64,000 nucleotides of DNA from Acridotheres tristis (lineage: Eukaryota; Chordata; Aves; Passeriformes; Sturnidae). How positions within the stretch are numbered: position 1 is the first letter of the stretch; each line of letters opens with the position of its first letter. Below the pieces are notes generated by a model, which made no database searches, was not told where the DNA came from, and saw only the letters and a list, made by a program, of their open reading frames with translations. Of the stretch, positions 43,000-55,538 are shown piece after piece. A program made the position numbers and the translations under genes. Location: the NCBI GenBank assembly GCA_037013685.1, contig CM072906.1, positions 4,563,001 to 4,627,000 of the forward strand, in the 5' to 3' direction.

Positions 43000-45900
43000 T
43001 TTTGAAATTGGAGTGGCTCAGAAATAGTAGGTATGTTCTGTTCAATGGATCTTCTCTCCACAAAAAGACTGGCTGAGATAGAATGGGGTTGTCACATTCC
43101 TGGACTTGTCACATGAGGGTTTTTTTCCTGGATAATGAATACTGGGACGATTTTCTTTCTGGGAGGGGGCTTCCCTGGAGCAGTGATTTCACTTATTCTT
43201 GACACTGATTTGGGAGAGAATGAAAGTTTAGAAAGCATTCACAGCTCCTTTCACTAAGAGTTTATCTCCTTTTAGAAATAGTATCTATATTCTGCTGTGA
43301 AGCACCAAATGAAACATCATTTTACAGTCCCATCCTGTGTGAGTCTCAAATTAGGGTGGGTTTAATTGCTTTGAAGGAGCTTCACAAAAATGGGCATGAT
43401 TTCAAGGATTTTTCTGATTTTGGGGATATACTCATTATATCAGCAGTAGTTACTGATCAATTAGAGTTTGGTTTATGTGGAAAACTTAGAGCAGAAGTGT
43501 TGATCTCTTGTAGTTAAGTTTTCAGTGCCTTCATTGCTCAGCTTGGCTAAGATTCGTGGTTCATTGTGGGCTTATTTTTTTCCCAAGGTTTTGTTCTGTA
43601 GAGTCTTTGAATTTTGTAAGTGAATGAGTCTTCAGTGTCTCTCCTTGGCCATTAATTCATTGCCTAAAAAACTTTTTTTGCACATTGCATTTGAAATGGT
43701 CCAAAGTTATAGATGTTTGTGTTACAGGCTGGCTGTGCTGTGCTGTGCTGGCAAGTAAAACACATGGAAGATGCATCTATTAATATTCTGTAAACTAGAT
43801 TTTTTTTGTTCTTCAGGATCAAAGCTGGTATGTTAGCAAAAACTTCAAATTCCTGTCTTTTAACCTGCTGGTTAGTTTGTAGGGGTATCTATTCCTTCCT
43901 GCTTTATTGCAGCGAGCTACATGTATCTCTCATGCTCATTTTAAGATCACAAAGCAGCTGTTGTTATTCTGGCATTTAAAAGCTACTTGAATGCTTTTTT
44001 CTTAGAAGGAGAAAGCAGGTAAATTAATTTTCTTCACAGCAGCATTAGCAGTACCACCAGAGGTGCTGAACAAGGTCCTGGAAAATGCAGAAAACCCAGT
44101 TAGCAGAGAGGTCTTGAGAGACAGGAGGGAAGGCAGGTAGTTCTGGGAGACTGTAATTAGGGCAGATTTTATAAATATTTTTGTGTTCCTAAAAATGCCA
44201 GCATGTATTATCTCAGTCAGTGCTGACAATAACCAGCAGCAGGGGAGAGAGGAAGGGGAAGTGGAGAGAATTAATACACAGCCCAGTAACGTGGCCATTC
44301 CTCTTTTTGTACGAGCAGCTGAACCAGAGCACGAGTAAAGAATCCCAGCCTCTCATTTCCCAACAAGGAGCTGGTAGGAAATTACAACTTCATCTAGGAA
44401 ACCTCCAAAAGCCATGCATGTCCTCAGATTTTCATGTTAAATCATGCTCCGAATTTTATAGCTGAGAGCAAGTTCTGTGCCAGAATCCCAAAGGCTTCGT
44501 TGTGAAAGCAGCTTTGCACGGTGAGAGAGGATGGTCCCAGCTTCATCATGAGCCTGTTGCAAGGAGCTGCTTTGTTTTTATGGCTCCTTGTGCTTTGGCT
44601 CAAAATGCAGAAATCAAACAGGAGCTTCTTCTCGTCATTATACAGGTGCATGAGTCAGCTTCTTGTTTAGTTTTTCACAGCCTTTTCAATTGTGCAATAA
44701 AATCGTGTTGAAATGCATTTTAGTACTAAACACGTTGTTTCTCTAAAAGCTTCACTTTGGTTGTCTCTAAAATGACTCAATTTTCCATGCATATAATGAG
44801 AGTTATCTACAGGAGGGGTTTATAGCCTGGCACCCAGATTTACCCAAAGCAGGACACAAGGGGAATTCTGGCCATGCAGCACATCAAGGTAATGGAAACA
44901 AAAAGTGACCAAAGAAGCACTTTGTGCAAATATTGTTATTGCTAATGGTGGTCCTGGGAGATATGAACACTGCCTGGAAAGGTCTAGGTTGGAAGCAAAG
45001 GAAAATGAGATTTTTGCTGTTTAGGATGTCCCTACACTGTACAAGGAAATGCATTTTCCACACCAGAGTGGAAAACCATGTTTTATGTAATGGAGAAGAT
45101 TAGAGGTGTTTTTCTTCTTCTGCTTAAAAAAAACCAACACAACACAAAACAACAGCAAAACCCACCTTTAAAACAGACTTGGTGGGTTTCTTCTTCTTAT
45201 TATTCTTTTTTTATAAAACACATTCCTTTTGCCCTGAATGGAATATTCTAAAAAATGTGCCTAGAATTCAATGCACCATTAGTCTTGATTTTCATCCTGT
45301 ATGACTGAAGCAATTGTTTCAAGTTTACTTCAGGTTTATTAAATGTAGAAAGTATCAAAGAAGAATGAAGCTTCCCACTCCTTAATGGCCTTGATTCCTG
45401 CCAAAAGTGCATATTCTCCCTCTGCATCTTCCCTGTACGTGACTGCAGGTCCAAATCCAAATTATTTGTTGCTTAGCTGAGAGCAAATAGGTTCAGGGAG
45501 TTTTCCCTGCCAGATTCAAAACATGAATGCTTTCAAAACAAATAAATTCATTTTTTCTTCCAATTAAAAAGAGAAGTCATTCCTGTTTGAGCAAGGCATG
45601 AGAAATTGCAACCCTCCCATCATGGTGATGAATTTTAGGATATAAAGCTTTCCTCCAAGCAATGTGAAATGCTTTTACAAAGGAGCATTTGGGAGAAAAT
45701 AAATGAACTTCATCTTGTGCTTGAGGAATTAACTTTCACTTTAGTGGTGGAAATTGGAAACACCAATATAGGGAGTGAGGAGGAATCAAGCAGAGAAAAG
45801 AGGACTTTGCTCCTTAATTCCATATGTTCAAACATTTCAGTTTCTGTGGAGAGGGGAAATTGGGTTCATCCTCCTGTTGGACTTTTCTGCAAGGTTTTTT

Positions 45901-48900
45901 AGCAAAGTTCAGAAAAAAAGGTCTCTGCAAGCTTTGGGCTGCTTGGTTTAGTGTTTGTATTGAATGAGCTGCCCAGGGATGTTCAGGGTGTGCAGAACAC
46001 ACACACAGAGGAATCAGCCCCTTCCATTACCACACGTGTTAAATGGAGCCTCAGCTGGAATTTTCTGGAGAAAAGCTGGACAAACTCAGGCTACAATGGT
46101 CCATCAGCTCTACCTGGCAGATGTTTGCTTCACCTGCCATTAATTCCCATGTTGGTGGAGGGTCACAGTTGTTTCTGCTGCTTTTATTTGCCATGGCAGG
46201 ACAGCCCCGATCTGGAGCCTCAGTGCTGTGTTACTCTTAGCTCCTTTCTCTGCTCTGTCCATAACATGGACAACTTGTTGTCACCTGCCTCTGGAGCAAT
46301 GTCTTATATTTGAAATCTCATTTTCTCCATCATTTTCTCTTTCCCAAACCAGCATTCTTTTGATGATTTTAACCAGGGATTATTTGGAAGCATCCTGTGC
46401 TTTGTTACCCAGTTTGTCCTGCCCCTGTTCCTTCCTTGCCTGCTTTGTGCTCATTCCAGGGAAGCTGTTTTCATTTTCCTGATTCCTGAGCAGGCTCAGC
46501 TGCCCTCCTGCCTTGCCTTGCCTGCACATGAAGCTTCCTGGGCCCCTCTCTGATCATTTCCACTGCTCTGGAGGTTCTCAAATTGAGCGATATCAGTTTT
46601 GAAATGCAATACCCAAAGTCAGCAAGGCCTCAGCTGGAAGATTTTGTCCAACACTCACTAGAGCAGAAGAATTATTTCACATCTTATTGGCTCTCTGTGT
46701 GGGTTTGCTCTTCTCAGAACGATATCTCCCTCCTTTGAAACAGAAGGACACTGTTGAGTCCTGTTCAACTTGTGCTCCAGCTTTATCCCTACCTTTTTTT
46801 CTTTTTTTTTTATTTTTAAACTGCTGAATACCCAGTTGTTCCTGCTCAAGTGCAGTCTTTTACATTAAACATTTATATAAAATCTTTTGGGGTTTAGGGG
46901 TTTTTGTGCTTGTTGGAGTTTATGTTGATTTTTTCAGTTTGTGAAGTTCCCTTAATTGTTATCCCCTCATCTGTCACTGTTGCTGTGCACTCCAGGCTCC
47001 TGTTCCCTGCAGATTAAATCACTTTATCTGTCCCAAGTTTATTTGGGACAGTGGAGTGGGGCAGATCCGGGCCAGACACTCTCCCTGCACATCAAAGGCT
47101 TTGATAAACATTTGCTGATAACTTCTCACTGGTGCTGCTTTGTGGTCCAGAGCAGCTTTCCTTTCCTTCCTGCAGGGTGTGCTGAGCAAGACTTCACTGA
47201 AGCCTCCCTCCATTCAAATTGTGGCATCTCTTGGTTTTTCCTCAGTCCTTCAAGCTCCTTAGCATCTCAAAGAAGGAAATCAGTGACTTTAACAAGTTGT
47301 TTTTGTGACGATTTAGAGCTACCTGTGGGGTTTCCTCTGGAAGCAGGTGGTGATTCATGTTAGTTTTCCTTGATTTCTGAGGAAGTGTCCAGCCCTCCCT
47401 GTCCTCTGCTCCTTTTTCTGCCACTTGAAAAATGTGCTGCATATTTGGCCTTTTTAGGTCCTTTTAAAGGTAACAACAAACGTCTTGAATGATTTGCCAG
47501 TTTTTCAGCACACACGGTGACAAAGTTTATGAAGCCAAGCCAGTCTGAAAATATCAACCCTTTAATTGACATCTTTGTAATCTGTTCCAGATAAAGTTTG
47601 AAACTCTCCCCTCTTCTCATGTTATCCATCTACTGATAGGCCTTGTAGTAAAACGTGATGTAAAAAAACATCCCTTGTGCTCTTGATGTCCCTTTTCCAC
47701 TGTGTGATCTGCCAGGAGTCCCTTTGCTTGTCACTCCACTGTTCCTTTATTTATAAAATGTGTTTCTTGCTGCTTTTTTTGGATTTCTTGCCGGTTTTCT
47801 CTCATTCTGTGTTGGAACACTTCTGATTTAATTTCCAAATGTTTATGCTGTGTGTTTATACTTGCCCTTGGCAGTCTCACCCAAGTGTTTCATCCCTTTC
47901 ATTTGAGGTCAGGGAAGAGCTTTGCTTTAGCCACTGGGCCCTTTTCACACTCCTTCTCTTTGGGGTTTGGACCTGTGTCTTTAATTGCTGCTATTTAAGT
48001 TTCTGCCAAGCTCTTGCTTAACTTCTCTCCCCCTCAGGTTTGTGTCCTGTCTCACTCAATCCACCAGTTTTGTGAATTTGGTACTGTGTTGTTTTGAGCT
48101 GTGTGTCTCACAAAACCCTCTCCCTAATGTTCCTCATTTGGAATTTAGAATAAATTCCCACTATAAAAGCTCCCATATTTGTTCTCTGCTTTTGGCTGTG
48201 ACTAGAGGCTTTTGTTCCCTACAAAATTTTAGAGTAAATTTTTTAAATCCTTGACGTTTGAAACAATCCTTCCCCTTTTTTGGCCCCTTTCCCCTGCATC
48301 CATCTCAGTGCATTTTGCACAAGGCATCCTCACTGTGAGCAGGATCCCGGGGCTCTGCCCAGCTCTGTGCTCAATACATGCCAGCAAAGCTGAAAGCAGC
48401 AGTAACAAGGTGTGACAGAACTTGATTGCCCTGATTTTTACTCCTTAAAAATGTGCAGAGTCAAGTGTGTGGTGGTGCTACTGACACTGTGATTGGATTT
48501 ACTGAATTCACTGATGTAAATCCATCCTGACTGTGTGTATTGCAGCCCTGGTTGCACTGTGGATGTGGATGCATTTATTCAGGAGCTCGTTGATCATAAT
48601 TGATGAAGACAAGGGGTGGGAGGGCAGAATTGATAACTTTCTGGGGAATGCTAGCAGTAGGTACTGTAAGGAAATGAAGTATCTTATTAAACTGGGATAA
48701 CTAGACATGCTGACAATTCCTGAAGTATCATTTGCTGTGCTTACAGTAAAGGTGCTGTTAGGAGGGAGGCACCTGCATAAGAAATTTGATAATCAGATAT
48801 CACAAAGCTTGGAGGAGGTACCTGGAGGAAAAGCCCAGCTCTGGTAGCTGTCACTTCTCCCTGGGACAGCACCACAGATTTCCTTGGATTATAATACTCT

Positions 48901-49600
48901 CTTTTAACCCCGTGGCTGGTGCTTAACTCTGACTAATGAGCCTGAGCATTACTTGCCCTCAATATCCTGATTTCTGTCTGTTTGGGGATGTTGGAGTATC
49001 TTCTGCAGTTGGTGTGCCCCGGTTGTGTTGGGAAGCAGGTGGGATTGGGGTTAGTAGGAAAAAAAAAAGTCTGTAAGAGTCTGAGCATCATCCCCAGAGC
49101 AGGATATTGCTGAAAATGCCTCCTCAGCAGAAGTCAGGGCTGCTGTGGCCAGGCACAGTGAGCCAGGACACACTTCAGGGCCAGGAGTGGAAGAGGGTGG
49201 TGAAATCTGAGCAGGAGGAGGAGGAGGTGGTGGTGGCCATTTGCCAGGACACAGAATAAGGATGAGGTAAAATGATTTAAGGCTGATGGAAATGACTGAA
49301 GACAATAGAAGATGTGCTGAAGTTGGGATGTGAGGTGAGTTCAGGCATTTATCAGGAGACATGAAAGCTCTGTATAAACTTAATTGTTATGCTCCAATTC
49401 TGACTTTACACTCCTGGTTCCATCTTCATAAATATAAACCTTACAAGAAGCAGAAAGATGTTTTTATCTTAACCACGATGACAATTGTATTTTAATCATG
49501 CTGGGTTTTTTTCTTAATGTTGGCATGATGGGTTTTATTGTGTGTGGAGTTGGGAGGAATTGTAGGGAAATGTTGCTTTAAGTAGATGAGGGGACCAATA
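43000..49600. other. Intron 2 sequence without recognised element
   Basis: Unique-looking intronic DNA. There is a short TGCTG repeat at about 43730-43750, an A/C-rich tract at 45125-45165 and a GGA/GGT triplet stretch at about 49213-49236. The longest open frame (135 codons, 46956-47363, +) has no recognisable content. Confidence 0.55.
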
Positions 49601-49773
49601 GAGTCCATGGATTCACTGCTAACACTTGCAATAATTGTCCATTACTACTTCTTAAGAACAGCTCTCCTGCTCTTAGAATTGCCAGCATGGGGTCCTTAAG
49701 AACCCCATTTTGGGTGGAAGGAAACACAGTTGTAATCAAAACAATGATTACCATCGCCTTCATTTAAATGCAG
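49601..49773 (+). repeat. Inverted repeat, left arm (~173 bp)
   Basis: Its reverse complement aligns along its full length with 49921-50091. The inner end (CATTTAAATGCAG at 49761-49773) pairs with CTGCATTTAAATG at 49921, and the outer end (GAGTCCATGG) pairs with TCTGTGGACTT near 50081-50091. By hand alignment the arms are roughly 80% identical, with the inner 45 bp almost perfect and only small length changes. Confidence 0.9.
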
Positions 49774-49920
49774 AAGGAGAAACTAATGTGTGCTCTAAAG
49801 GGATGTAAAAAATTTACAAGTAATTCCTGGTTTTGAGGTTAGGTTTCTGATGTCCATGGGGAAAAAGTTAATTTCTTACCTTTCACTTTCAAGTGAATAT
49901 TTTTGTATTCATTTCTCACT

Positions 49921-50091
49921 CTGCATTTAAATGAAGGTGATAGTAATCATTGTTTTGATTACAGTTGTGCTTCCTTTCCCCTGTAATGGTGTTCTTGAGT
50001 ACCCCATGCTGGTCGTGCTAAGAGCAGGGGAGCTATTCTTAAGGAGGAATAATGGACAATTATCTGAACATTAATAGTGAGTCTGTGGACT
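49921..50091 (-). repeat. Inverted repeat, right arm (~171 bp)
   Basis: Partner of 49601-49773. Shared landmarks in inverted order include GTAATCATTGTTTTGATTAC, ACCCCATGCTGG, CTAAGAGCAGG, TTCTTAAG and TAATGGACAATTAT. The loop of about 147 nt (49774-49920) shows weaker residual pairing near both ends. I recognise no known transposon family and see no clear target-site duplication. Confidence 0.9.
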
Positions 50092-51464
50092 TCTCAAGAC
50101 TCCTCAGCTCTCAGAGAATTCTCCTTTTCCTCGAAGGTGCAGGGAAACTCACCAATAGTCTTATCTAATCACACAAAGTTAAATTTCACAGCTCTCCATC
50201 TAGCTTGCAGCAAACGCAGCTCTGTCTCCATTTCCAACAAACAGAATTACAAACAGATTCTGCATTCCCTGTCCCAGGCTGCTGGACTCGAGGATTTTTG
50301 TGTGTAACTCCTAAATACCAAACTGCACAAATACTCTATAACTGTCAACATAAATACAGACTTTTGTGCCATTAGTAATGGGTGATGACAGGCTGTATGA
50401 AGAACACATTCCCTGTCTCTGCCATTCTTCCTTTCTCCCACTCTCCATCCACCCACTCCATTTAATGTTACTACTATTGTTATTATTTTTCGTAGCAGGC
50501 GTCGGATCTGGGAACAGGGGATTAAATGAATAATTCCATTTGGCAACAGGCAGGCAGCATCAGTGCTGGAATCCTTTCTGTTCTTTAGTAATATTAATGT
50601 TGTAGAATATCAGCAGGAGGGAGGGGGTTGACTGGAAACTTGCAGATAAATATAGGGGGGTTATTTGGTCAGTATTGTTTGTTAAAGCATTTAACTACAC
50701 AGGAGCAGCAACGCTGCAAAAATACTCTATGCATATGCTTTTAAATGTTTTTTAATCCTGATTTTTACTTTAAAACTAGAAATATAATGCATTTTATTTA
50801 GAATTATGGTGCTAGTTGGGGTGGCTGTCAGTACAAAGGCTAATGCTATTTATTAAGGTCCTGGTTTTATTTAATAGCCAGATGAATGGAACAGTTAATA
50901 AAAGAAATATTGCTTTATTCCCTGACATTTATGTCCTTGGTTTCCAATAAAGAATTGAAATTATGAATAGTTGATGGTTTAAATTGATGTTTTATGTTGA
51001 ACGCTAGCTATAATTTCCCCTCTGAGGATTGTAATACCGAGAAACAGATGGTTTTTCACAGTAACAAATTGCTGTGTGTGTACTGGATACAGAGCTGCCT
51101 TTCAGCTCCCTCCACCTTCCCCTCCTCAGCCCGAGCACTGCTGCTCTTCCCAGGACAAAGCCAGAGCTGCAGGAAAAACTCAACCTATTTTTCCAGGTGT
51201 GCTGGAGATGGGAAAGGGCTGCAGGAACTGGCAGTGAACAACTGAGCAGGATAAACACAGAAGTTCTTGGCTGTTCCTCCCATCCCAGTGTGCTCTGGCA
51301 GGCTGGGCTTCCTCCCCTGCTGCTGCTGGAGGTGGAAATCCTGGAGAGCTGGGGAAGAGTGGGAGCAGTGGGGAAAGCAGCAGTGGTTTGAAATTCAACA
51401 GGCAGCTCCAGTCCAGCCCCAGCTCCTTCTTTGCTTTGAGTCCACAGTGTCTTGAGGTTTTATT

Positions 51465-51650
51465 GACATTTGGGCTCGAGTAAATGAGTGCTAAACGCTC
51501 TTGTTTATGCGTTTTTAAACTGTTTTTCAATAATTGTTACTGTGGGGAAGTGGTGTGAGATGATTAGTGGAGAGTTTGGCAATCCGCATTAAAAATACAC
51601 CTTTTTATAAGCTAATTATCGAGGGAAATGGTTAGTAATTACCACTTCTA
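51465..51650. promoter_or_regulatory. Candidate conserved non-coding element
   Basis: A repeat-free AT-rich block with preserved CpGs and homeodomain/forkhead-like cores (CTTGTTTATGCG, GCTAATTATCGAGGG, TTAGTAATTACC). A possible enhancer within intron 2; not testable here. Confidence 0.2.
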
Positions 51651-52192
51651 AATGTTCTCTACTAAGGTTTACATGTAATATTTGGACCAAGAGTCACTTT
51701 AAGCTCCATTTAAAAGCAGAAAAAGGAAGAAACCAGCAGGCTAAAGGGGTAAGAGTGAAGGGAGGGACCAGAGCCAGCTCTGTCCTCCACAGCTTGTGGG
51801 TGTGAGGCCATTGCTGGACTTCAAAATGCTGCTGCTATTGGCAGAATGAGTATTTGGCTTTTCACAAATCCTTCTATGATAAATCACGTTACTGACACAC
51901 AGTTAAAATACATGGGCTCCAAGCTGAAAACAGCAGCTATTTCATAAGAGACATTAATTGTTCAAAACCGAGTTGCATAGATCATAGGATTAAATTTTTA
52001 GTACTAATTTTCAAAAGAATTCTTAATCTTAAAAATGATGTAATGCTTTCAAAATCCTTTTTTCCTTGGAAGCATGAGAGATTGCTACTTACTCAATCCT
52101 AGTGTCTTGGGACTTTTCTATGTCTATATTCTCTATATCCTGCAAGACTGGGACCTGAGCATGGTTATTGAATATCTTGACTGTAGACCATA

Positions 52193-52205
52193 CATATACA
52201 TATAT

Positions 52206-52255
<50 letters not shown>

Positions 52256-52258
52256 CAT
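52193..52258 (+). repeat. (AT)n microsatellite with (TACA) flanks
   Basis: An AT run from about 52208 to 52251 (around 22 units) is flanked on both sides by ACATA units. It is self-complementary and may extrude. Open frames reading I/Y repeats across it are artefacts. Confidence 0.96.
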
Positions 52259-53274
52259 AGAGTGAACTATATTTTTTATAAAGCAGTGAGGTTTCTGGAA
52301 TAAAATACCACATTAAAAATCTCACTTGGTTAATTAAATATTACCCTAATTTTCCTGGTTGTCCTGTTTATGGCTTGTATTCAAAACAGTGAAGAAATGC
52401 ATCAGAAATCCTGCCCTTTACTTTTCCACTTTTGGCTTAATGTCAGGAAATGGCACGTTACAGCAATTTGTGTGGCCCTGCACCACTGCTAAGAGAGATA
52501 AAGCACTGAGAACACCCAGAGACCAGGGCTGGAACTCAGTGTGGCCATTGACAAGGACAGGAAAGGTCAGAAAAGGTTAAGATGGTTGGGAAAGCCATTT
52601 CACATATATCAGCTGTGGAATTGTTTAATAAGTTACCTGGAACCAGTTTCCAGCAGTTTGTACCATGGAGCTTAAAGCAGGAAAATTCAGCAGAAAACCT
52701 GTCTCCAGTAGGTGTGGTGTGGGTTAGAATTTAAAAGAGCTTGCTGGGACCAGCTTTACACAGCTTGTGTAATGAGAAAGTTGCCATCAGAGTAATTTAG
52801 AAGTGGCCTTTTGTCAGTAGTTTCTAAGTGTCATTTGGCTGGAAAATTCAGAATGTGATTGCCATTAATTTTCTGGTACAAAAGAGTGGAGATTCTGCAG
52901 AATTCAGGTGGAGATTCCTGCAGAAGCAGCTGGAGAGGTGGGATCAGCCCAGGGCGAGCGAGAGCCTGCAGTGGTTTGAAGTCAGTGCTGAGGGATGTTA
53001 ATAAACTTTATTTACTGGCTCTTACCCCGAGGAATATCGTGCTAATGCAGCCAAGGGTTCACTTCCAGCTGAGGGAATAGTGGGAGAGAAAGCAGAGGGA
53101 GGATCAGGGGATCTGCACACGCAGACTGAACAGAAGTAACTTGCACTTGGGCGTGTGTTGTCTTCAACTCTGGTTCCTCCAAGCTCACAGAGATGACATG
53201 AAGAAATAAACAGATATTCTCAGTGCTAAAATAAGCCTGGTGTTCTCCCACTTAGAAGAAAAAAAAAGAATTAA

Positions 53275-53606
53275 TTTCTCCTTTCTCTCTCTCTCTTTTT
53301 CCTTCTTCTTTCCTTCTTTCCTTTCTTTTTTCTTGCTTTTCTTTTTCTCTGTTCTCTTTCTATTTTCTTTATCTTTTCTATTTCTTTGGTTTTTTTCTTT
53401 CTTTCCCTTTCTTTCTCTTTCCCTCTTTCTCTCTCTTTCTCTCTTTCTGTTTTTCTCTCTCTTTCTCTCTTCTTTTTCTCTCTCTCTTTTTCTCTATTTC
53501 TCTCTCTCTTTTTCTCTCTTTCTGTTTTTCTCTCTTTTTCTCTCTTTTTCTCTCTCTTTCTTTTTCTCTTTCTCTTTCTCTTTCTCTTTCTCTTTCTCTT
53601 TCTCTT

Positions 53607-53639
<33 letters not shown>

Positions 53640-53743
53640 TTCTCTCTCTCTCTCTTTTTCTCTCTCCTTTCCTCCCTCTTTTTCTCCCTCTTTCTCTCTC
53701 TCTTTCTCTCTCTTTTTGTCTCTCTTTCTCTCTTCCTCCTTTT
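53275..53743 (+). repeat. 469-bp polypyrimidine tract with (TTTCTC)n core
   Basis: Nearly 470 bp of C/T with rare purines. It includes a regular hexamer block (TTTCTC)n at about 53565-53630 and many CTTT/CTCT variants. A short A-rich segment (53257-53270) precedes it. Because stop codons need A and G in the right order, the tract leaves long open frames: F/S/L-rich on + and K/E/R-rich on -, up to 258 codons. These are compositional artefacts. Long homopurine-homopyrimidine DNA of this kind can form triplex (H-DNA) and slows polymerases. Confidence 0.97.
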
Positions 53744-55450
53744 GACCTGGAGATGTTGTCCAGGCATTATTGGAGGAGGTTGGCTCCCATCCCAGGGTTT
53801 CTGTCTGGTGCCCTGTTCTGAGCAGGAAATCCCAGGCAGAGCCAGGGGTGCATGTGCAGCACTGGAGCGTTCTGTGCCTGCTCCCGAGGGGTGTCCCTGT
53901 GTCCCTGTGTGCTGCACTGCCTTTGGGGAGCTCGGGAGCCTGGGCTGGCTCTGAGAGAGGCTCAGCTCCCTCTGTGTGTGCAGCAGGGCAGCTTCTCCCT
54001 GGGGATCGGATTGGAGAGTGCAAACAGAAACACAACAATCCTGGCAATGATCATTTTCTGTCACTCCCAGCCCTGTGCAGGGCTGTGCATGGACACTGAC
54101 ATCTGAGTTAGTGCTTCCTCCTGACTTGAACAGCTCTTAAGAACTGGATGTTTGGGGAATATTGGTAAGAGATTTTTTAATCCTCTGACTTCTGGTTCAA
54201 AACCACTCCATACCTCTTAAAGATGAAATTTGGTCACTTTGATGAGCATGTTTTGGACAGCAGTAACCAGTGATTTTTATGTCAGAAATGCAGGGGTCTG
54301 TGCCAAATCAATCAGCACTCCCTTTTTCCCTAATAGTTGAATCTGCTGATGATTTATTTACGTAGGAAAAAGAACAACTGATAACAAGTGAGCATGTCTG
54401 TGATCTGAGGTTATCCTCTCCCCGAAAATCAGAGGTGTGGGGGCCTCTGGCTCTTGCTGGAGGAGCTGCTGTTGGCAGAGCTCTCATGCAAAACATGCAA
54501 AGCCACGTCTGTACATAAGAAAGGGGAGGCATTAGGCAGCCGTACACTGGAGGAAGAAGCACTCTGAATTTCCATCTCCTAATCCACTTGTCTTTTTAGT
54601 ACATGTATGCACAAAACATTATTATAGCACTTTTTAATAAATGGAATAATAGCAGACTTAGTGTTACATACAGGAGATTATCATCTTCAGTGATTGTGTG
54701 TGCACAGCTTGTGTTATCAGAAGATTAAATGAATCTTAAGGAGACGCTGCTTCACAGTGAGATTTGATTTTCCCCTGCACGAACGCTTCTTAAATTATTG
54801 AGCCTCTGCAGCGCAGACAAGGCTTGGCAGTGCAAAAACCAACGGGAGGAAAGCTGTGAGCAGGCTTTACCTGCCCTGGCAAATGGCTCACCTTGGCTGG
54901 GTGGAGAGGGTCCTATGGCTGGGAACACACGGGGTGAATTATGGGCACATCAAGAGTTTCCTCCTTGGCTTGGGGCAGCGCTCGCCTCGCCCGAGGGCTG
55001 CTGCTCCCAGCTCCTGCTGCTTATTCATCTGCTCCAGCAGCCTTGGCACGGGCCACCACGAAAACCATCACCTTCAGTAAATCCTCATAAGCCATTCATG
55101 TTCCTCGACAACTTTGCTCGTGCTGTTTGATTCACAATCCTCTGCCTCTTCAGTTCTCTCACATATTAACGAGTTTGATCAGTGCTCCATATAAATGAGG
55201 CATAATCTGAAGCTGTCAGACCTAAACTGTCTTGAACATACACTAAGTGAATATATTCAAATTTCTCTTTAAAGCTGGGAATATTTATAATAAAACTTGT
55301 CAGAGCTTCGGTTAACAGTTTACACTGGAAGTATTTTTGGTTGTGAAATACAAAAACAAGTCCAAAAATGACTTTTTGAGCTGATATTGCTATGTTTGCC
55401 TTGCATATGGAAAACTCGTGTTGTGATTTCAACAACAAATGAGAAAATCG

Positions 55451-55538
55451 TCAAACTTCTGTGAAAATTCAGTAAGCTCAAACTTCTATGAAAATTAATT
55501 AAGCTGAAACTCCTATGAAAATTAATTAAGCTCAAACG
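55451..55538 (+). repeat. Tandem repeat, 27-bp unit, ~3.3 copies
   Basis: The unit TCAAACTTCTATGAAAATTA + ATTAAGC repeats at 55451, 55478 and 55505, with a partial copy at 55532. The period is exactly 27 bp, so a minus-strand frame shows a 9-residue repeat (SLINFHRSF), which is a by-product and not evidence of a protein. Confidence 0.93.

Noticed and set aside
45950..45990. Possible further CR1 scrap (GAGCTGCCCAGGGATGTTCAG)
   Set aside because: About 30 bp of weak resemblance without a CR1 end; too short to support.
53240..53821. Plus-strand 193-codon F/S/L-rich open frame that looks like a membrane protein
   Set aside because: It is the other strand of the same pyrimidine tract; its hydrophobicity is an artefact of TTT/CTC/TCT codons.
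53271..54064. Minus-strand open frames of 258 and 228 codons rich in K, E and R
   Set aside because: Both are translations of the polypyrimidine tract, which lacks stop codons by composition. There is no domain content beyond the low-complexity run and no splice or promoter support.
55320..55535. Minus-strand frame with a 9-residue repeat
   Set aside because: The repeat arises from a 27-bp DNA tandem repeat, and nothing upstream or downstream supports a gene.
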